Of a stretch of 64,000 bases of DNA, positions 1 to 10,855 are shown piece by piece; position 1 is the stretch's first letter; each line of letters begins with the position of its first letter. The stretch is from contig JADKHH010000012.1 of the NCBI GenBank assembly GCA_016721905.1, forward strand, positions 1 through 64,000, in the 5' to 3' direction. Below the pieces are notes generated by a model. The model was not told the DNA's origin, made no database searches, and saw only the letters and a program-made list of their open reading frames with translations. Position numbers and translations under genes: made by a program. The stretch comes from Candidatus Opimibacter skivensis. GTDB taxonomy: Bacteria; Bacteroidota; Bacteroidia; Chitinophagales; Saprospiraceae.

Positions 1-864
1 TAACAAGTTCGATTTTGTGGATAAGTCATGATTGTAATTGAAAATCAGCATTTCAGGTCGACTCTTCCTAGGCAAGTTTTCCACATGGTTTTTGAATATC
101 ATCGGAGTCATCATGCTGAGATTTTGATGTGGTCTTTCATGATTATAGAGATAAGTTACCTTCTGTGCAATCCTATTTAGGTTATTGGTCTTTAATTCCA
201 GATCGCATAGATATTGGTTCTTTATCGTTCCTTGGATTCTCTCCACGTAAGCGTTCTGTTGAGGCATTTTGCACATACTGAGCTTCATTTTATGTTTCAA
301 CACTATTTGTGTCTGGGCCTCGCTAATATATTGGGTGCCCCTATCGGAATGAAAGATGCAACCTTTGAGATTGTAGCCTTGGCGGGCGATAAGCGCTTTC
401 TTTATGGCTTTGATATTCTCCCTTGCTTTTAAACTGGTTGACAAATGTAGAGCGAGTTCTCTGGAATAAATATCGGTAATCGTTACACCATAGTAGACTT
501 GCCTTTTGGATCTGATAGAATATATCGGATTGCCAAACCTGGATTAATACCTGTTAGAACAAGCCCGTCCACGAGATTAAGGAAATTGTAACCCGCTGTT
601 CCTGGTGGTTTTAAGCTTATTTTTCTTGCGTTTGACCCTGAATCCATTAGACAGACCAATCTCCTCGAAAATGTCTCTTCCCACTGGAGGTGTTTGTTCA
701 GCGGCATAATACATAGCCCTGCAACCCATCCGCTTATGATTAACCCTTGTTTTATTCATGATGGATACACATTGCTCCGCCATAGTATTTCTATGCCCTT
801 GACGACGTTGGTGCTTCCATAATCCCTGTTTGCTTATACCTGCTACTTGATACAGATCTTTCAT
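1..864 (-). pseudogene. IS3-family transposase OrfB (integrase core), frameshifted and cut by the window edge
   Basis: Three reading frames must be joined. The first (about 577-864) carries the N-terminal helical region with ISKQGLWKHQRRQ. The second (about 483-600) holds the start of the catalytic core and the region of the first catalytic Asp. The third (1 to about 480) contains CIFHSDRGTQYIS with the second Asp and NAYVERIQGTIKN with the catalytic Glu, then the conserved NHERPHQNL. The full DDE triad was therefore encoded once. The frame is still open at base 1, so the C-terminus lies outside the window. At least two indels separate the segments; they may be real or sequencing errors. Confidence 0.8.
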
Positions 865-1283
865 TTTGTGCCGGTGCCTTTTCCCTTTGGTCGATTGGAA
901 CCAAGTGAGGGCGGATTTACTAAGTTTTTTTTTAGGTCCGTGTGATATTCATCATTGGCCAGATCGATGATCTTATTCAAAAAATCAATTTCCATCTGCT
1001 TTCGACCTAAGGCTGCTTCGGCTTCCTTTAATCGTTTTTCAAGCTCGGTAGAACGATAGCTTTCACTTTTGTCCTCAATAACCATGACTTTGTTTTTTGT
1101 TAAATATCGGCTATATCGGTAGATCCAGGTATATATAGTGCCCTGATGAGCTCCTATTTCCCGGCTGGCTTCCAAGACCGTGGCTTTTCCTTTCTCAATG
1201 TCTTGGACAATTTGCTTCTTTACAGCCTCGCTAAATGTCCTTCGTTGGCGTAGAGAGGATTTCTTTTCATTGCTTTTGTTCAT
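861..1283 (-). CDS. IS3-family transposase OrfA
   Basis: A 140-residue protein with an N-terminal helix-turn-helix of the transposase_8 type (around residues 15-50, with RRTFSEAVKKQIVQDIEKGK) and a leucine-zipper-like coiled coil (around 78-107, LEKRLKEAEAALGRKQMEI). In IS3 elements OrfA binds the terminal repeats and is partly produced as an OrfAB fusion. I take the ATG at 1283; an in-frame TTG lies 33 bases further upstream. Its stop codon overlaps the OrfB start (AATGA), which suggests translational coupling. Confidence 0.8.
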   Translation of the reverse strand: MNKSNEKKSSLRQRRTFSEAVKKQIVQDIEKGKATVLEASREIGAHQGTIYTWIYRYSRYLTKNKVMVIEDKSESYRSTELEKRLKEAEAALGRKQMEIDFLNKIIDLANDEYHTDLKKNLVNPPSLGSNRPKGKGTGTK

Positions 1284-1338
1284 AAGTAGACCATTTTTAA
1301 GGTTATTTTTGGTCAACCTATTTCAGTCACGCACAAAG

Positions 1339-1453
1339 GAATATCGAAGTAGAAGTATTAAGGAAGAAGTAGAAGTAATAAGTAAAGGATTATCAGTCAC
1401 CAGACAATTCCTTCAACTTTTCACTTCAACTTCGTACTTCTACTTAGATATTC
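1339..1453. repeat. Imperfect inverted repeat of about 115 bp
   Basis: The left arm (1339-1357, GAATATCGAAGTAGAAGTA) pairs with the right arm (1435-1453, TACTTCTACTTAGATATTC) with few mismatches, and further GAAGTAGAAGTA-like blocks lie inside. It sits directly beside the IS3 right end and before the GH16 gene. No coding potential is seen. Confidence 0.6.
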
Positions 1454-1502
1454 GTATGTTGTCATTCGTTATTCCATTTTCCTGTATTTTACAGCCCGCT
1501 TA

Positions 1503-3156
1503 ATGCTTCCATTCAACAATCTACGCATGCTCAAGTATCTTTTAGTATTAGCCCTCTTTCTTTGTCTTCCCATCATCGCCTTTTCTCAGACCGTGCAGGA
1601 TGATTTTGAAGGCAATGGAACTATCACCACCTGGGTACGGAGATAATTGCAATTTAAATACCGCGCTGTCCAATCGTTTTCCACAAGGCATCAATACCTC
1701 TGCGACGGTCATGGAATATGGAGATGTCGGAGGGCAGTATGCCAATGTGGGTTTTGATGTCAGTAACAACTTCGACCTATCCACTAACCATACGTTTGCA
1801 ATAAAGATCTATGCCTTCCGATGGCCTGACCGGGAATCAGAACAATCAAGTCTCCCTCAAGCTGCAGGATGGCGTTAAATCAGCCATGGATCACACAGAG
1901 TGAAATCATCAAGCCCATCACCATCAATCAATGGCAAACCATCACCTTTGATTTTGAAGATGATGACTATATCAACTTAGACAACAATTCATTGCATCCC
2001 ACTAAACGCACCGATTTCAACAGAGTCCTGATCCCAGGTCAATGGAGAAAACAACTTTGGAATGTGCGTGCCTTGATTGACGATATTTATTATGATGGCA
2101 GCATCCCTGTAGATCCGGTATATGATTACCTGGTATGGTCAGACGAATTCGATACCAATGGAGCTATTGATAATGCGAAGTGGTTTCATCAAACCCAATT
2201 GCCGACCCCGGGCAGCTGGTACAATGGAGAAGTACAGCACTACACCAATCGCACAGCAAATGCTGTTGTTGAAGATGGCATCCTGAAGATCATCGCAAAG
2301 AATCATTTACAGATCAGGGGTATACCAAACAATACACTTCTGCCCAGGTTGAATTGAAGCGTTTACCTACGGCAGGGTAGAAGTCAGGGCAAAACTTCCT
2401 TTCGGTGTGGGCACCTGGCCGGCGTATGGACGCTGGGAAAGAAACAATATCAATGAAAACGGAGGTTACTGGGACACACAAGGATATGGAATTACCGGCT
2501 GGCCCGCGGTAATGGTGAAATTGATATCATGGAACATTGGGTACCAATCAAAACTATGTCCAGAGTGCCCTCCATACCCCGAGTTTTGGTGGTACGGTAA
2601 CTTGGGTGGACAAAGTATTCCGACTGTCTTAAGCGAGTTCCATGATTACACATTTGTATGGACGCCAGATAAGTTAGTCTTCAGCGTGGATGGGAATATC
2701 CACTATACCTACAATCCCTTGGTGAAGGATACACCGCATGGCCTTTGATGCGGATCGACACCCTCTTGCTCAATGTCGCTATTCAATCTGTGATGCCCCG
2801 ACCTTTACACAAAGTAAGATTGGAAATAGATTATGTGCGGGGTGTATCAGGAGAGTCCTGTGGCGACAGAAAAGGTTGACAATGCCATGAGCCCGGTCTA
2901 TTATCCGAATCCTGTGGATAATGAATTGAATATCACATTTGAAAATTCAGATGCGCAAATGTCTTGCTGAAAATCTATAGCTCATCAGGCATAAGTTGAT
3001 TCGAAACATATAGTAAGTCAGTAAAAATAATATTTGTAAACACTGGACAACCCGGATGGCTTATCCAGCGGGAATGTCAGTGTGGTTATGTATGTATTGG
3101 ACGGTAAGCATTATAGCATTAAATTTATAAAAGCCAAGGGTTTACCTTTTCAATAA
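1503..3156 (+). pseudogene. Secreted GH16 beta-glucanase/laminarinase with T9SS sorting domain, multiply frameshifted
   Basis: The first frame encodes a signal peptide (MLKYLLVLALFLCLP...AFSQ). A carbohydrate-binding-like stretch (GDNCNLNTALSN, SLKLQDG) follows. Then comes the GH16 catalytic domain: LVWSDEFDTNGAID, SWYNGEVQHYTNR, GRVEVRAKLPFGVGTWPA and a broken copy of the active-site NGEIDIMEHW motif near 2515-2535. The end (about 2890-3156) encodes a T9SS type A sorting domain (YYPNPVDNELNITFENS). GH16 enzymes cut beta-1,3/1,4-glucans; this one would have been exported across the outer membrane. At least five frame changes are needed. One of them, GGG in place of GG just after the first Trp near 1635, is a homopolymer indel, so error is as likely as decay. 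Confidence 0.8.
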
Positions 3157-3314
3157 GCACTACTGCACGTCAGGGCTAAGGAGATGTGGGCTTAGAAGTT
3201 TTTAGATTATAGAATTTTTAAACGTATCCTTCTGGATTTTCGATAGGATCCGTATAGAGATAGAAGAGGTTGCCAGGTACATGAGGGTTATTAAACTATT
3301 CAAAAACCATTAAA

Positions 3315-3762
3315 ATGCTTATTGAAACACTCAAGACTTTATTTGAAAGGATCCCCGGAAACTCAAGGCTGAAATAGAGCTCTACCAATAGCGGGGAACG
3401 CCATCTGGCACATCGAAAGAATATCCCCAAATTACCAGACAATCTGGCCTTGCACCTGGTCGGCAACCTCAATGGTTTTATGGGGAGACATGGACATACC
3501 GGCTATGTCAGACAAAGAGAACTGGAGTTTTCCCTACGTGGAATCTTCAAGCGGAATTGATCAGGCAAATCGATGAAACCATTAGCAGTTGTCAAGTCCT
3601 CATTGGACAAGCTCACCCTTGAGGACCTGGCAAAAGAATTTCCGGTGTCAGTATTTGGTGGCAAACCACCTCAACAGAGTACATGCTGTTACCCTGGCCT
3701 CACACCTGGGCTATCACCTGGCCAGGTCAATTATCACAGGGAGAATGCTGGATGAATTATGA
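3315..3762 (+). pseudogene. DinB-superfamily protein (DUF1572-like), frameshifted
   Basis: Joined frames read MLIETLKTLFERIPG, then LALHLVGNLNGFMGRHGHTGYVRQRELEF, and at the end LASHLGYHLARSIITGRML. This is the layout of the small four-helix DinB-like proteins of Bacteroidota, whose spaced histidines bind a divalent metal. The histidines of the first and last helices are visible in the broken sequence. About three frame changes are needed within 450 bp. No substrate can be assigned. Confidence 0.6.
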
Positions 3763-3787
3763 AAGTGATCGATGCCTGTTCTGTACC

Positions 3788-3855
3788 CTGCCCCCTGCCC
3801 CCCCCTGCCCCTTGCCCTTGCCCCTTGCCCCTTGCCCCCTCGCCCCTTGCCCTAC
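3788..3855. repeat. CCCCTTG heptamer array
   Basis: A run of CCCCTTG-type 7-mers with small variations lies between two convergent broken genes. It is one of several 7-mer arrays in the intergenic DNA of this window. Confidence 0.7.
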
Positions 3856-4461
3856 GCCTTCGGCCACATCAACCCACTCCTTTTCTTATACGCAGCAAAT
3901 TCCGGATAGCGCGAAAGTGATTTATCCTTCTTGATCATACCAGGGATGAAAACAAAACTAAAGAACAAGACGATCCCGATATAGCCCATCCAGCTCATCG
4001 ACAGCATCGCGAATCCAACATAGATCATCAGCTCACCAAGATAATTAGGATTACGGCATCTCGCAAAGAAACCATTGGTGATCAATCCCGGTCTCGATTG
4101 TAGTGTGAAATATTTCTGAGCGTCACTTCCAAAGTGCAATACCATTCCAAACAATCCAATGCCACTGCTCCAGCGATGATCATATCCCATGGTATTTTTG
4201 GGCTGACTGACCGGGGATACGGAGCTATCCAATACATCTCCCAATGCCACAAAGACCCAGAACGGCGTAGGGTATGGAAAACATCTTCCTCCCATTTTGT
4301 CCGGGTACATCCGTCCTTCATCAACCACAGAAAGCCATAACTCCCGTGCAGCGCCAGATAGACCCATGCACCGGTGCTGAAGTTGTCAAACCAAAACATC
4401 AGACTGAGGACGACTCCTGCGGTGAGCCTTTGTGGAGATTGATGGGATATTTTATTTTCAT
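3852..4461 (-). pseudogene. Isoprenylcysteine/phospholipid methyltransferase-like membrane protein (ICMT/PEMT family), frameshifted
   Basis: The C-terminal frame has the family signature GFFARCRNPNYLGELMIY followed by two hydrophobic helices and a short charged tail ending LMWPKA. Upstream frames give the N-terminal hydrophobic part (MFWFDNFSTGAWVYLALHG and FWVFVALG). I place the start at the ATG at 4461, which begins MKIKYPIN. Family members are integral membrane enzymes that methylate small or lipid substrates using S-adenosylmethionine; the C-terminal Arg-Asn-Pro-Asn-Tyr block binds the cofactor. At least three frame changes are needed. Confidence 0.6.
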
Positions 4462-4607
4462 GGAGACCGCCATGTCAATTTATTTAAAAAATGCGAAGCA
4501 ATTTACGGAACATAATTTTGCTCTCCCAAAATGATTTTTCCATCTTCACGTTTACTATCCAATGTGCATCCAACAATGCCGGTAGTATAGTACTTGATTT
4601 ATAGTTC

Positions 4608-5602
4608 ATGATGAAGATAAGCACCTTGCCCGCTTTTCTTGGAAAATGTCACTCGGCGCTTGCCTGCAACCAAAAGCTGAGCCCTGTTGAAGCAAATCAT
4701 TACACAATCAATGGTAAAACCAGTAAGATCCAGATGGCACCATCCTTTATCTGACGGAAACACTTTCCAACCAGATAGTGGATTCCATCAAAGTGACGGG
4801 CAATACATTTCAAACCGAAGGGGTTCTGGTTGTATCGCCAACTAATTTTATCTACATACAGAAGACTTTTCCAATATGTCGATTTGGGTAGAAACCGGGG
4901 ACGAGACATTTGATGCGTCGGCCACAGATTTTAAACAGCCATCATCACCGGATCTGAAACCCAAACGAGGCCAGGGATTTTTAGTAGCCATTGCATCCCT
5001 TGAAGAAGATGATATGGAAGAAACGGAGCGACTTGCGATGGAGTTTATCGGCAGCATCCGCAAATAGATTGTGCATCGATGCTGGCGGCTATGACCCAAC
5101 TGGGGTTAAGCGAAAGTAGAGGAACTGTGTAATCCGTTTTCACAAGCCAACAAGGAAACTGAATACAGCAATACATGACTCTTCATAAGGATTCACGATC
5201 GGTGATCCTTAACAGATTTTGGAAATAAGTAATCCCAAGGAAAGCATAAAACTCTCTGACCATTTAGGAAAGGTTACCTACCTCGAATTTTGGGCATCCT
5301 GGTGCGGACCATGCAGAAACAAAATCTGGAACTGGTGAAGACTTATAAAATTATCACCAGCAGGGTTTTGATATCATTGGCATTTCACTATGGACTTCCC
5401 CAAAGAAGACTGGGAGCGTGTTCATTCATGCTATAGCCTGGTCTGGATACATGGAGTGACCTCCAAGGGACGCAATAGCCTCCCTGTCATCATCTATGGC
5501 ATCAACGCGATTCCGGATAATTATCTGATCGATAGCAATGGGAATTATTATGGAAAGTATTTATGGGGAGAAGACCTGGAAATGGCGATTGAAAAGGGTT
5601 GA
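4608..5602 (+). pseudogene. TlpA-like thioredoxin-fold protein with DUF4369-like N-terminus, frameshifted
   Basis: The N-terminal half resembles DUF4369 (DSIKVTGNTFQTEGVL, SPTNFIYI). The second half contains a thioredoxin active site (LEFWASWCGPCRN near 5283-5330), then INAIPDNYLIDSNGNYYGKYLWGEDLE, the typical end with the cis-Pro loop. Such proteins act in the periplasm or on lipoproteins as disulfide reductases. At least four frame changes separate the recognisable pieces. The start at 4608 is the first ATG in frame with the N-terminal part. Confidence 0.65.
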
Positions 5603-5628
5603 AGTAGCCAGTTTCCCTCCCGGCGCTG

Positions 5629-5772
5629 GTTCAAGTCTTCAGACTTGAATCCAATATATGCTCGTCTCCTGACGAGCGGACGAAAGTCCTGCGAAGCAGT
5701 CACCCTGCCCGGTCAAGCCACCGGAAGTCTTGAACCAAATGTTTAGCTTGTCTCCTGACGAGCGGACGAAAA
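5629..5772. repeat. Double-hairpin REP-like element, one full and one partial copy
   Basis: The full copy has a hairpin AAGTCTTCAGACTT followed about 12 bases later by a second hairpin GCTCGTCTCCTGACGAGC. A partial copy follows at about 5729-5772 (AAGTCTTGAACC, then CTTGTCTCCTGACGAGC). The same pair occurs three times at 10.86-11.11 kb. I see nothing in the rest of the gap (5773-5998). Confidence 0.75.
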
Positions 5773-5998
5773 CTCTGCGAAATAGTTTCCAAAATATTTA
5801 GTAAATGGCCCCATGCAATCATATCATTGCATATCTATTTGCAACCAAATAGCACCAGATCATGGAATCCAGGATAAGAAGAGATATATTTCAGGCCATC
5901 AGAACCCCACCGCAGGGATATCCTTGGCCCACATTGGTGATATGAATCTGTTGACCATTTTGTCCAACCCGCCTTCACAGATTTTTCTACGTTTAACC

Positions 5999-7124
5999 AT
6001 GCGAATATTTACCACATTACTTCTTTCTCTTTGCTTACCTCTCTTGTCTATAGGTCAGCAAACCATTGATGGCTCGATAACCTTTGCAGGTATTCAACGG
6101 GACTATATACTCTATGTTCCTGAAATCTATACACCCGGTGAGGCCGTTCCCTGATTCTCAATTTTCACGGATATACGTCCAATGCATTTGAACAATTAAA
6201 CTACGGTGATTTTCGACCGATAGCCGATACTGCTGGTTTATTGTTGTCCACCCCATGGGTACGGTTGATCTCCTGGGGAAATACCCATTGGAATGTTGGC
6301 TGGGGCACCAGTAGCGTGGATGATCTCGGATTTACCGGCCGCATTGATCGATTCACTTTCTGCCGAGTTCTCTATCAACCAGGACAGGATCTATAGCACC
6401 GGGATGTCCAATGGGGTTTTATGAGTTATCATCTGGCATGCGAATTGAGTGAACGTATCGCCGCGATCGCCTCTGTCACCGGCACGATGAATGTCAACCA
6501 ACCAGCTACTTGTAGTCCCGGCCATCGATGCCGGTCATGGAAATACATGGGACGGCAGATGCCACTTTGTACCGTATACAGAAATTTTCTTTGGTACCAC
6601 ACCCGCCGCAGTTGCTATTGGGTCAACTATAATAACTGCGAATCAACACCTTCGATTACTGCTATCCCCGATACAGACGGTGGTGATGGCTGTACTGCCG
6701 AACATCAGGTATATACCGGTGGTAACAACGGATCGACCGTCGAACTTTAAAATCATCAATGGCGAACATACACGGCCAGGCTCAGCCTTTGGAGGCCTGG
6801 GCACTAATCAGGAGGTCGCGTGTAATGAGATATGGAGATTTTTCAAAATATGATGTTCATGACTTGATCAATACCACTTCAGTGGCTGATGGTAATTTAA
6901 CAAAAACAGTTAGCGTATTCCCCAATCCAGCCACGATGCGATGACCATTGTATGGCCGGGGAGTTGAAACAGCTGATTATGCCGTGTCATCATTGACAGG
7001 CCAGCTTGTTCAGAAAGGCAGCTTATCAACCGGCAAGAATGAAATTGATCTAGCATCTGTTGTGCCGGGCATGTACATGATGACTATTGGACAGCAAGTC
7101 ATCAAATTCGTTAAGGCTGAGTAA
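5999..7124 (+). pseudogene. Secreted PHB-depolymerase/feruloyl-esterase-family hydrolase with T9SS sorting domain, frameshifted
   Basis: A signal peptide (FTTLLLSLCLPLLSIGQ) leads into an alpha/beta hydrolase of the LpqC/polyhydroxybutyrate depolymerase family: LILNFHGYTSNAFEQ, THWNVGWGTSSVDDLGF, the nucleophile elbow STGMSNG, VTGTMN, and GEHTRPGSAFGGLGTNQ with the late His. The C-terminus (SVFPNPATDA..., then GMYMMTIGQQVIKFVKAE) is a T9SS type A sorting domain. The Ser-Asp-His triad regions are all recognisable, but at least four frame changes are needed. One is a missing C in a C-run near 6150. The likely substrate is an ester-linked polymer or polysaccharide; none can be named. Confidence 0.75.
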
Positions 7125-7168
7125 TCCTGTTACGCTTGATAAGCCGGTTCTAATTTACTACCCACTCC

Positions 7169-7610
7169 ATGAATCACAAAGCCATATCCATTCGTCCGTT
7201 TATCGGTGCAAAAGATTTTGATGTCTCCCAGACGATTTTATCGCGATCTTGGTTTTGAAGAGGTGGTGCTGGAACACAATTTTCATATTTCAAAACCGAA
7301 GGCATCGGATTTTATTTGCAGGATGCTTATGTTAAGGACTGGGTTGACAACACCATGGTATTTCTCGAGGTCGATGATGTGGCGAGATACTATGACGAAA
7401 TACTACCCTTGATCTGCCGTCCAAATGAAGGCGTAAAGACTTGTTCCGATCAGAAACCATCCCTGGGGCCGCGAGTGTTTTCTTCATGATCCTTCCAGGA
7501 TCCTCTGGCATATTGGTGAGTTTAAAAATATGGCTTCTATGCCTGACCTCCCACCCACAGCCGAGAAATATTTTCTGGAATACTGTGATTTTGGGACCTG
7601 CTGCGAATAA
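7169..7610 (+). pseudogene. VOC/glyoxalase-superfamily protein, frameshifted
   Basis: Begins MNHKAISIRPFIGAKDF, then RRFYRDLGFEEVVLEHNF, a VFLEVDDVARYYDEI segment in a second frame, and EVFLHDPSGILWHIGEF. This is the bleomycin-resistance/dioxygenase fold with the end motif DPxGxxWxI. At least three frame changes are needed in 440 bp. Function is unknown beyond the fold. Confidence 0.65.
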
Positions 7611-7655
7611 TAGGGTAATGAATTATTCAAATCCCATTGACCTCATCTGCAGTAT

Positions 7656-8149
7656 ATGAACCAGGAAGAACAGTTTCTTGAGATGTTGAAAACCATAAGG
7701 GCATTCTCGCAAGATCGCCAATGCGTTGCAGGAGATGCCGAGGCAGGAGAGACCTCATCCGAAATGACATACCACTTATGGAAATCGTTTGGCAATTAGC
7801 AACGATACCTATAAACACCCACATGGATATATCGGATAGCACTCAACGTGGCCATTTTTTACCGGAAAGATCATGTACGAAAAGAGCAAACCGATATCCT
7901 TACCGATAGCATCCTGAATCTCAAAGACAGAGGTGCCCGCTGAGTCAGATCAGCACCTGTTCCTCCTCCAACAATTTATTTCCGAACTCCGCGAAATGGA
8001 CAAAGCAGTGATGTTACTTTATCTGGAAGAAAAGCCACAAAGAGATTTCAGAAATGGTAAGCTTGTCTGAGAGTAATGTTGGTACAAAAATCAGCAGGAT
8101 CAAAACCATTTTGACACATAAGTTTTCAACCTTCAAAAATCAATTCTAA
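7656..8149 (+). pseudogene. ECF-type RNA polymerase sigma factor, frameshifted
   Basis: Pieces in several frames give region 2 (TYHLWKSF, then a stretch resembling PTWIYRIALNVAIFYRKDHVRKEQTD) and region 4 (MDKAVMLLYLEE, a SEMVSLSESNVGTKISRIKTIL helix-turn-helix in a second frame). This is the usual size and order of an ECF sigma factor. The stop TAATG overlaps the ATG of the next gene, so the two were probably translated together, as for sigma factor and membrane partner pairs. Not intact as given. Confidence 0.65.
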
Positions 8150-8826
8150 TGGATCAATCAGAAAATCATCTCTGGAAAGCATACGACAGGAAACTAGAGG
8201 TCATCCCTGATGCTGAATAAAAGCAATGCTATCGAAATCACCAGGCTCAAGACCAAATCATTGTTATCTTCCATGACACCGCTTAAAATTTTACCATCAT
8301 CGTAGGTATGCTCTGGGTATTTATAGGAGCACCATTGTGGTCAATCTGTTTTGTTCATGCCTATGCATCCGTGAGCCCTTTCTTCTTGTATTCAGCCGCT
8401 TTTCGGCTCCTGCTGACAGCCATCGGTATTGAGTAGATACCTATATCGGCTTGTGCTTATCCATCAGATGGACATCACCGATACGCTGATCAAAACCCAA
8501 AGCGATTGACGCAATTGAAGTCATCCACGCTCTGGGTAGCGTACGTATCCTTTTGCTGCAACTCCCCGCCTGGACTGCCTTTTATTGGTCTATGGATCTG
8601 ATCAAAAGTGGTCACCTGCCTTATATTTTCTTGAATAGTGTGGTGACGCTCTTGCAATAGCCGTTTCCTTATGGTTATTTATTAATATCCGTTATGAAAA
8701 CAGGAAAAGAAATGGTTTAAACTTCTTTTGAAGGAATGGACACCGGTCATCAAGGCGATAGAACTCCATAAAGAAATCGAAGCTTTTGAAGAGAATAGTG
8801 ATCAAGTCCTTCTGACTGCACGATGA
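8149..8826 (+). pseudogene. Membrane protein downstream of the sigma factor, frameshifted
   Basis: Starts at the ATG overlapping the sigma-factor stop: MDQSENHLWKAYDRKLEVIP. Hydrophobic stretches follow (FTIIVGMLWVFIGAP, LLLQLPAWTAFYW, LAIAVSLWLFINIRYE) and a charged C-terminal helix. Position and layout suggest the membrane-bound partner or modulator of the ECF sigma factor, but I recognise no anti-sigma motif, so that is inference. At least three frame changes. It ends in an ATGA overlap with the next gene. Confidence 0.5.
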
Positions 8827-9325
8827 ATAAAAGAAGAAGAATACAATTAACCCTCTTTATTGATGAAAAGCAATCGGCTGCTATCGAACGTATCCGTCAA
8901 AAATTTAATCCACAGCAGTATGGATTGATTAAGGCCCATGTTACGCTTTGCCGTGAAGATGAAATTGAATCCTTTGATAATGTACTTCTAACTGACCAGC
9001 CAGGTGCTGCCGAAAATTTCTATATGTTTTGGCAAAGCCACTCGATTTTCAGAGGGCAATGGAGTCCTGTACCTGTAAATGATAACTTGCATTCCTTTAG
9101 AACACTTCCGGAGCCAAGTATTACATGGTATCATTGAGGCCCCAGAAACCATGAGCCACACATCACGCTCATGCATCCAAGAAATAGTATATGCACAGAT
9201 GAAATCTTTCAACAAATAATTAAAATCAACTTACCCACCATCATTACTTTTGGAAAGGTTAGTTTGATTGAACAAGTTAAGCAGAGCCATGGAAGATTAG
9301 TTCAGGAATTTGATTTAAAACGAAC
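8823..9325 (+). pseudogene. 2H phosphoesterase (2'-5' RNA ligase family), frameshifted
   Basis: The first HxT motif is in GLIKAHVTLCREDE, and the second is in HEPHITLMHPRNS after frame changes near 9000-9150. Two HxT/S motifs about 100 residues apart define the 2H family, which opens or forms 2'-5' or cyclic phosphodiester bonds in RNA or nucleotides. The end is uncertain, because the frame carrying the second motif runs on into the next gene's signal peptide; I estimate the stop at about 9325. Confidence 0.6.
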
Positions 9326-9338
9326 CAGCGATTTATAT

Positions 9339-10852
9339 ATGCAGAATATCTTTCGTCTCACCTTTCTTTTAGTCCTTCTGACAGAAGCACTTTGTGCACA
9401 AACCTATATTACCAATATATCGGTGGCGGATGTTGTGCAACATGGTTGGATGCCTAACCAGACCGTGACCATCACCCATGATCTCATATCAGATGTTCGT
9501 CCTGCTGAACAGGTTAAGTTCCGGCCAATGCAACGATTGTAGATGGCCAAGGAAAATATCTGATTCCGGGATTTGTCGATGCCACATTCATTTTCGCAGA
9601 CAGGCGGATTGTATACGAGACCTGACGCAATCGATTTACGCAAATACAAACCATACCAGGAAGAGATCGACTGGGCGCATGATCATATGGAGGAAGTATT
9701 GCGACGGTATTTTGCAAAATGGTATCACCACGGATTGATGTCGGTACGACAGTCAATTTCCTTAAACACAGAGACTCATTCAAGGATGCAACGTATGCCA
9801 TCCATCTATATGGCTGGGCCTTTGTTGACAACATATGAACCGAAAGCTCTTTCCAATCTCGGTGATGACGGCCCTTTTAATCTTGTCAAGACGGTAGAAG
9901 ATGCTATCAACCTGGTACAGCAGCAGTTGCAGTACCAGCCTGACATGATCAAGATTTGGTACATCGTAGGTCGGGATACATCAGACATCGAAGCAAGTGC
10001 CCGCCGCTACCTGCCCATCATCAAAGCCATCAGCGATGAAGCGCATAAAAACAATCTGCCATTGGCAGTTCATGCCACACAGCGCATCACAGCAAAACTG
10101 GCAGTAGAAAATGGATGTGACTACCTGGTCCATAGTGTTGATGATGAATTACTGACCGATGAATTTGTACAGCTCCGCAAAAACAAGAAACAATCCTATG
10201 TCCAACACTAATCGTTCACGACGGATATGTCAATACGTTCGGGCAGCATCTGCACATCAGCCATCATGAGCAGCGCATGGGTGATCTGATCCAGCTGGGT
10301 TCATTGCTGGATCTGAAACATCTTCCGGACACAGCCATGACCAATAGATACTACAGACGTATCAACACACCGGAAAAAACGGAGGGCACCCAAAAGGCTA
10401 ATGATATCATGCTGGCTAACCTCAGGAAGTTATCTGATGCAGGTGTGATCATCGCTACCGGAACAGATGCCGGTAACATAGGCACTTTGCATGCCTCCTC
10501 CTATCTAACCGATACGCTGATTCCTGTCAGCCCTGTAGCGCTTGCGCAGCAACAATTGAATGCCTATAATTTAAGGGACATCGACGCATTTCTCGAGCCG
10601 TATGCAGACGATGTGGAAATCTATAACTATCCGGACAATTTACTCTACAAAGGCCAAGCCGAGATGAAACTTGACTATTCCGTATTGTTTCAAAGCGCCC
10701 CCGACCTTCATTGTGAACTTGCCGGTAGAACTGTAGAAGGAAATATCGTCACCGATCAGGAGATCGTCCGCTTCGGAAACAGAAAGATCGAAGCCAATGT
10801 CATTTATCACACCGGGAATGGTAAAATCCAGAAAGTGTATTTTAAACAATAA
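9339..10852 (+). pseudogene. Secreted amidohydrolase fused to a SnoaL-like domain, frameshifted and apparently shortened
   Basis: A signal peptide (MQNIFRLTFLLVLLTEALCAQ) is followed by an imidazolonepropionase-like amidohydrolase: a broken copy of GKYLIPGFVDAHIHFSQTGG, PSIYMAGPLLTTYEP, LPLAVHATQRITAKLAVENG, DYLVHSVDDE and IIATGTDAGNIGTLHASSY. These carry the expected metal-binding HxH, His and Asp. Directly after HASSY the protein jumps to SPVALAQQQLNAYNLRDIDAF, an NTF2/SnoaL-like domain, leaving out the usual 70 or so C-terminal residues of the barrel. At least three frame changes lie at 9520-10270. The frame from 10277 to the stop is intact. Confidence 0.65.
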
Positions 10853-10855
10853 ATC

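Larger units (their letters stand above)
1..1329 (-). mobile_element. IS3-family insertion sequence, left end outside the window
   Basis: The element has the two-gene order of IS3 elements read on the minus strand: a helix-turn-helix/coiled-coil OrfA followed by an integrase-core OrfB whose frame runs off the left window edge. On the minus strand the sequence ahead of OrfA begins TGACTGAAATAGGTTGACC, which looks like an IS3 terminal repeat starting with TG, so I place the right end near 1329. The other end and any target duplication cannot be seen. OrfB is frameshifted, so this copy is either inactive or badly sequenced. Confidence 0.8.

Noticed and set aside
5629..5680. tRNA-like T-arm (GGTTCAAGTC)
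   Set aside because: It is part of the hairpin repeat; no acceptor stem, anticodon arm or CCA end can be formed.
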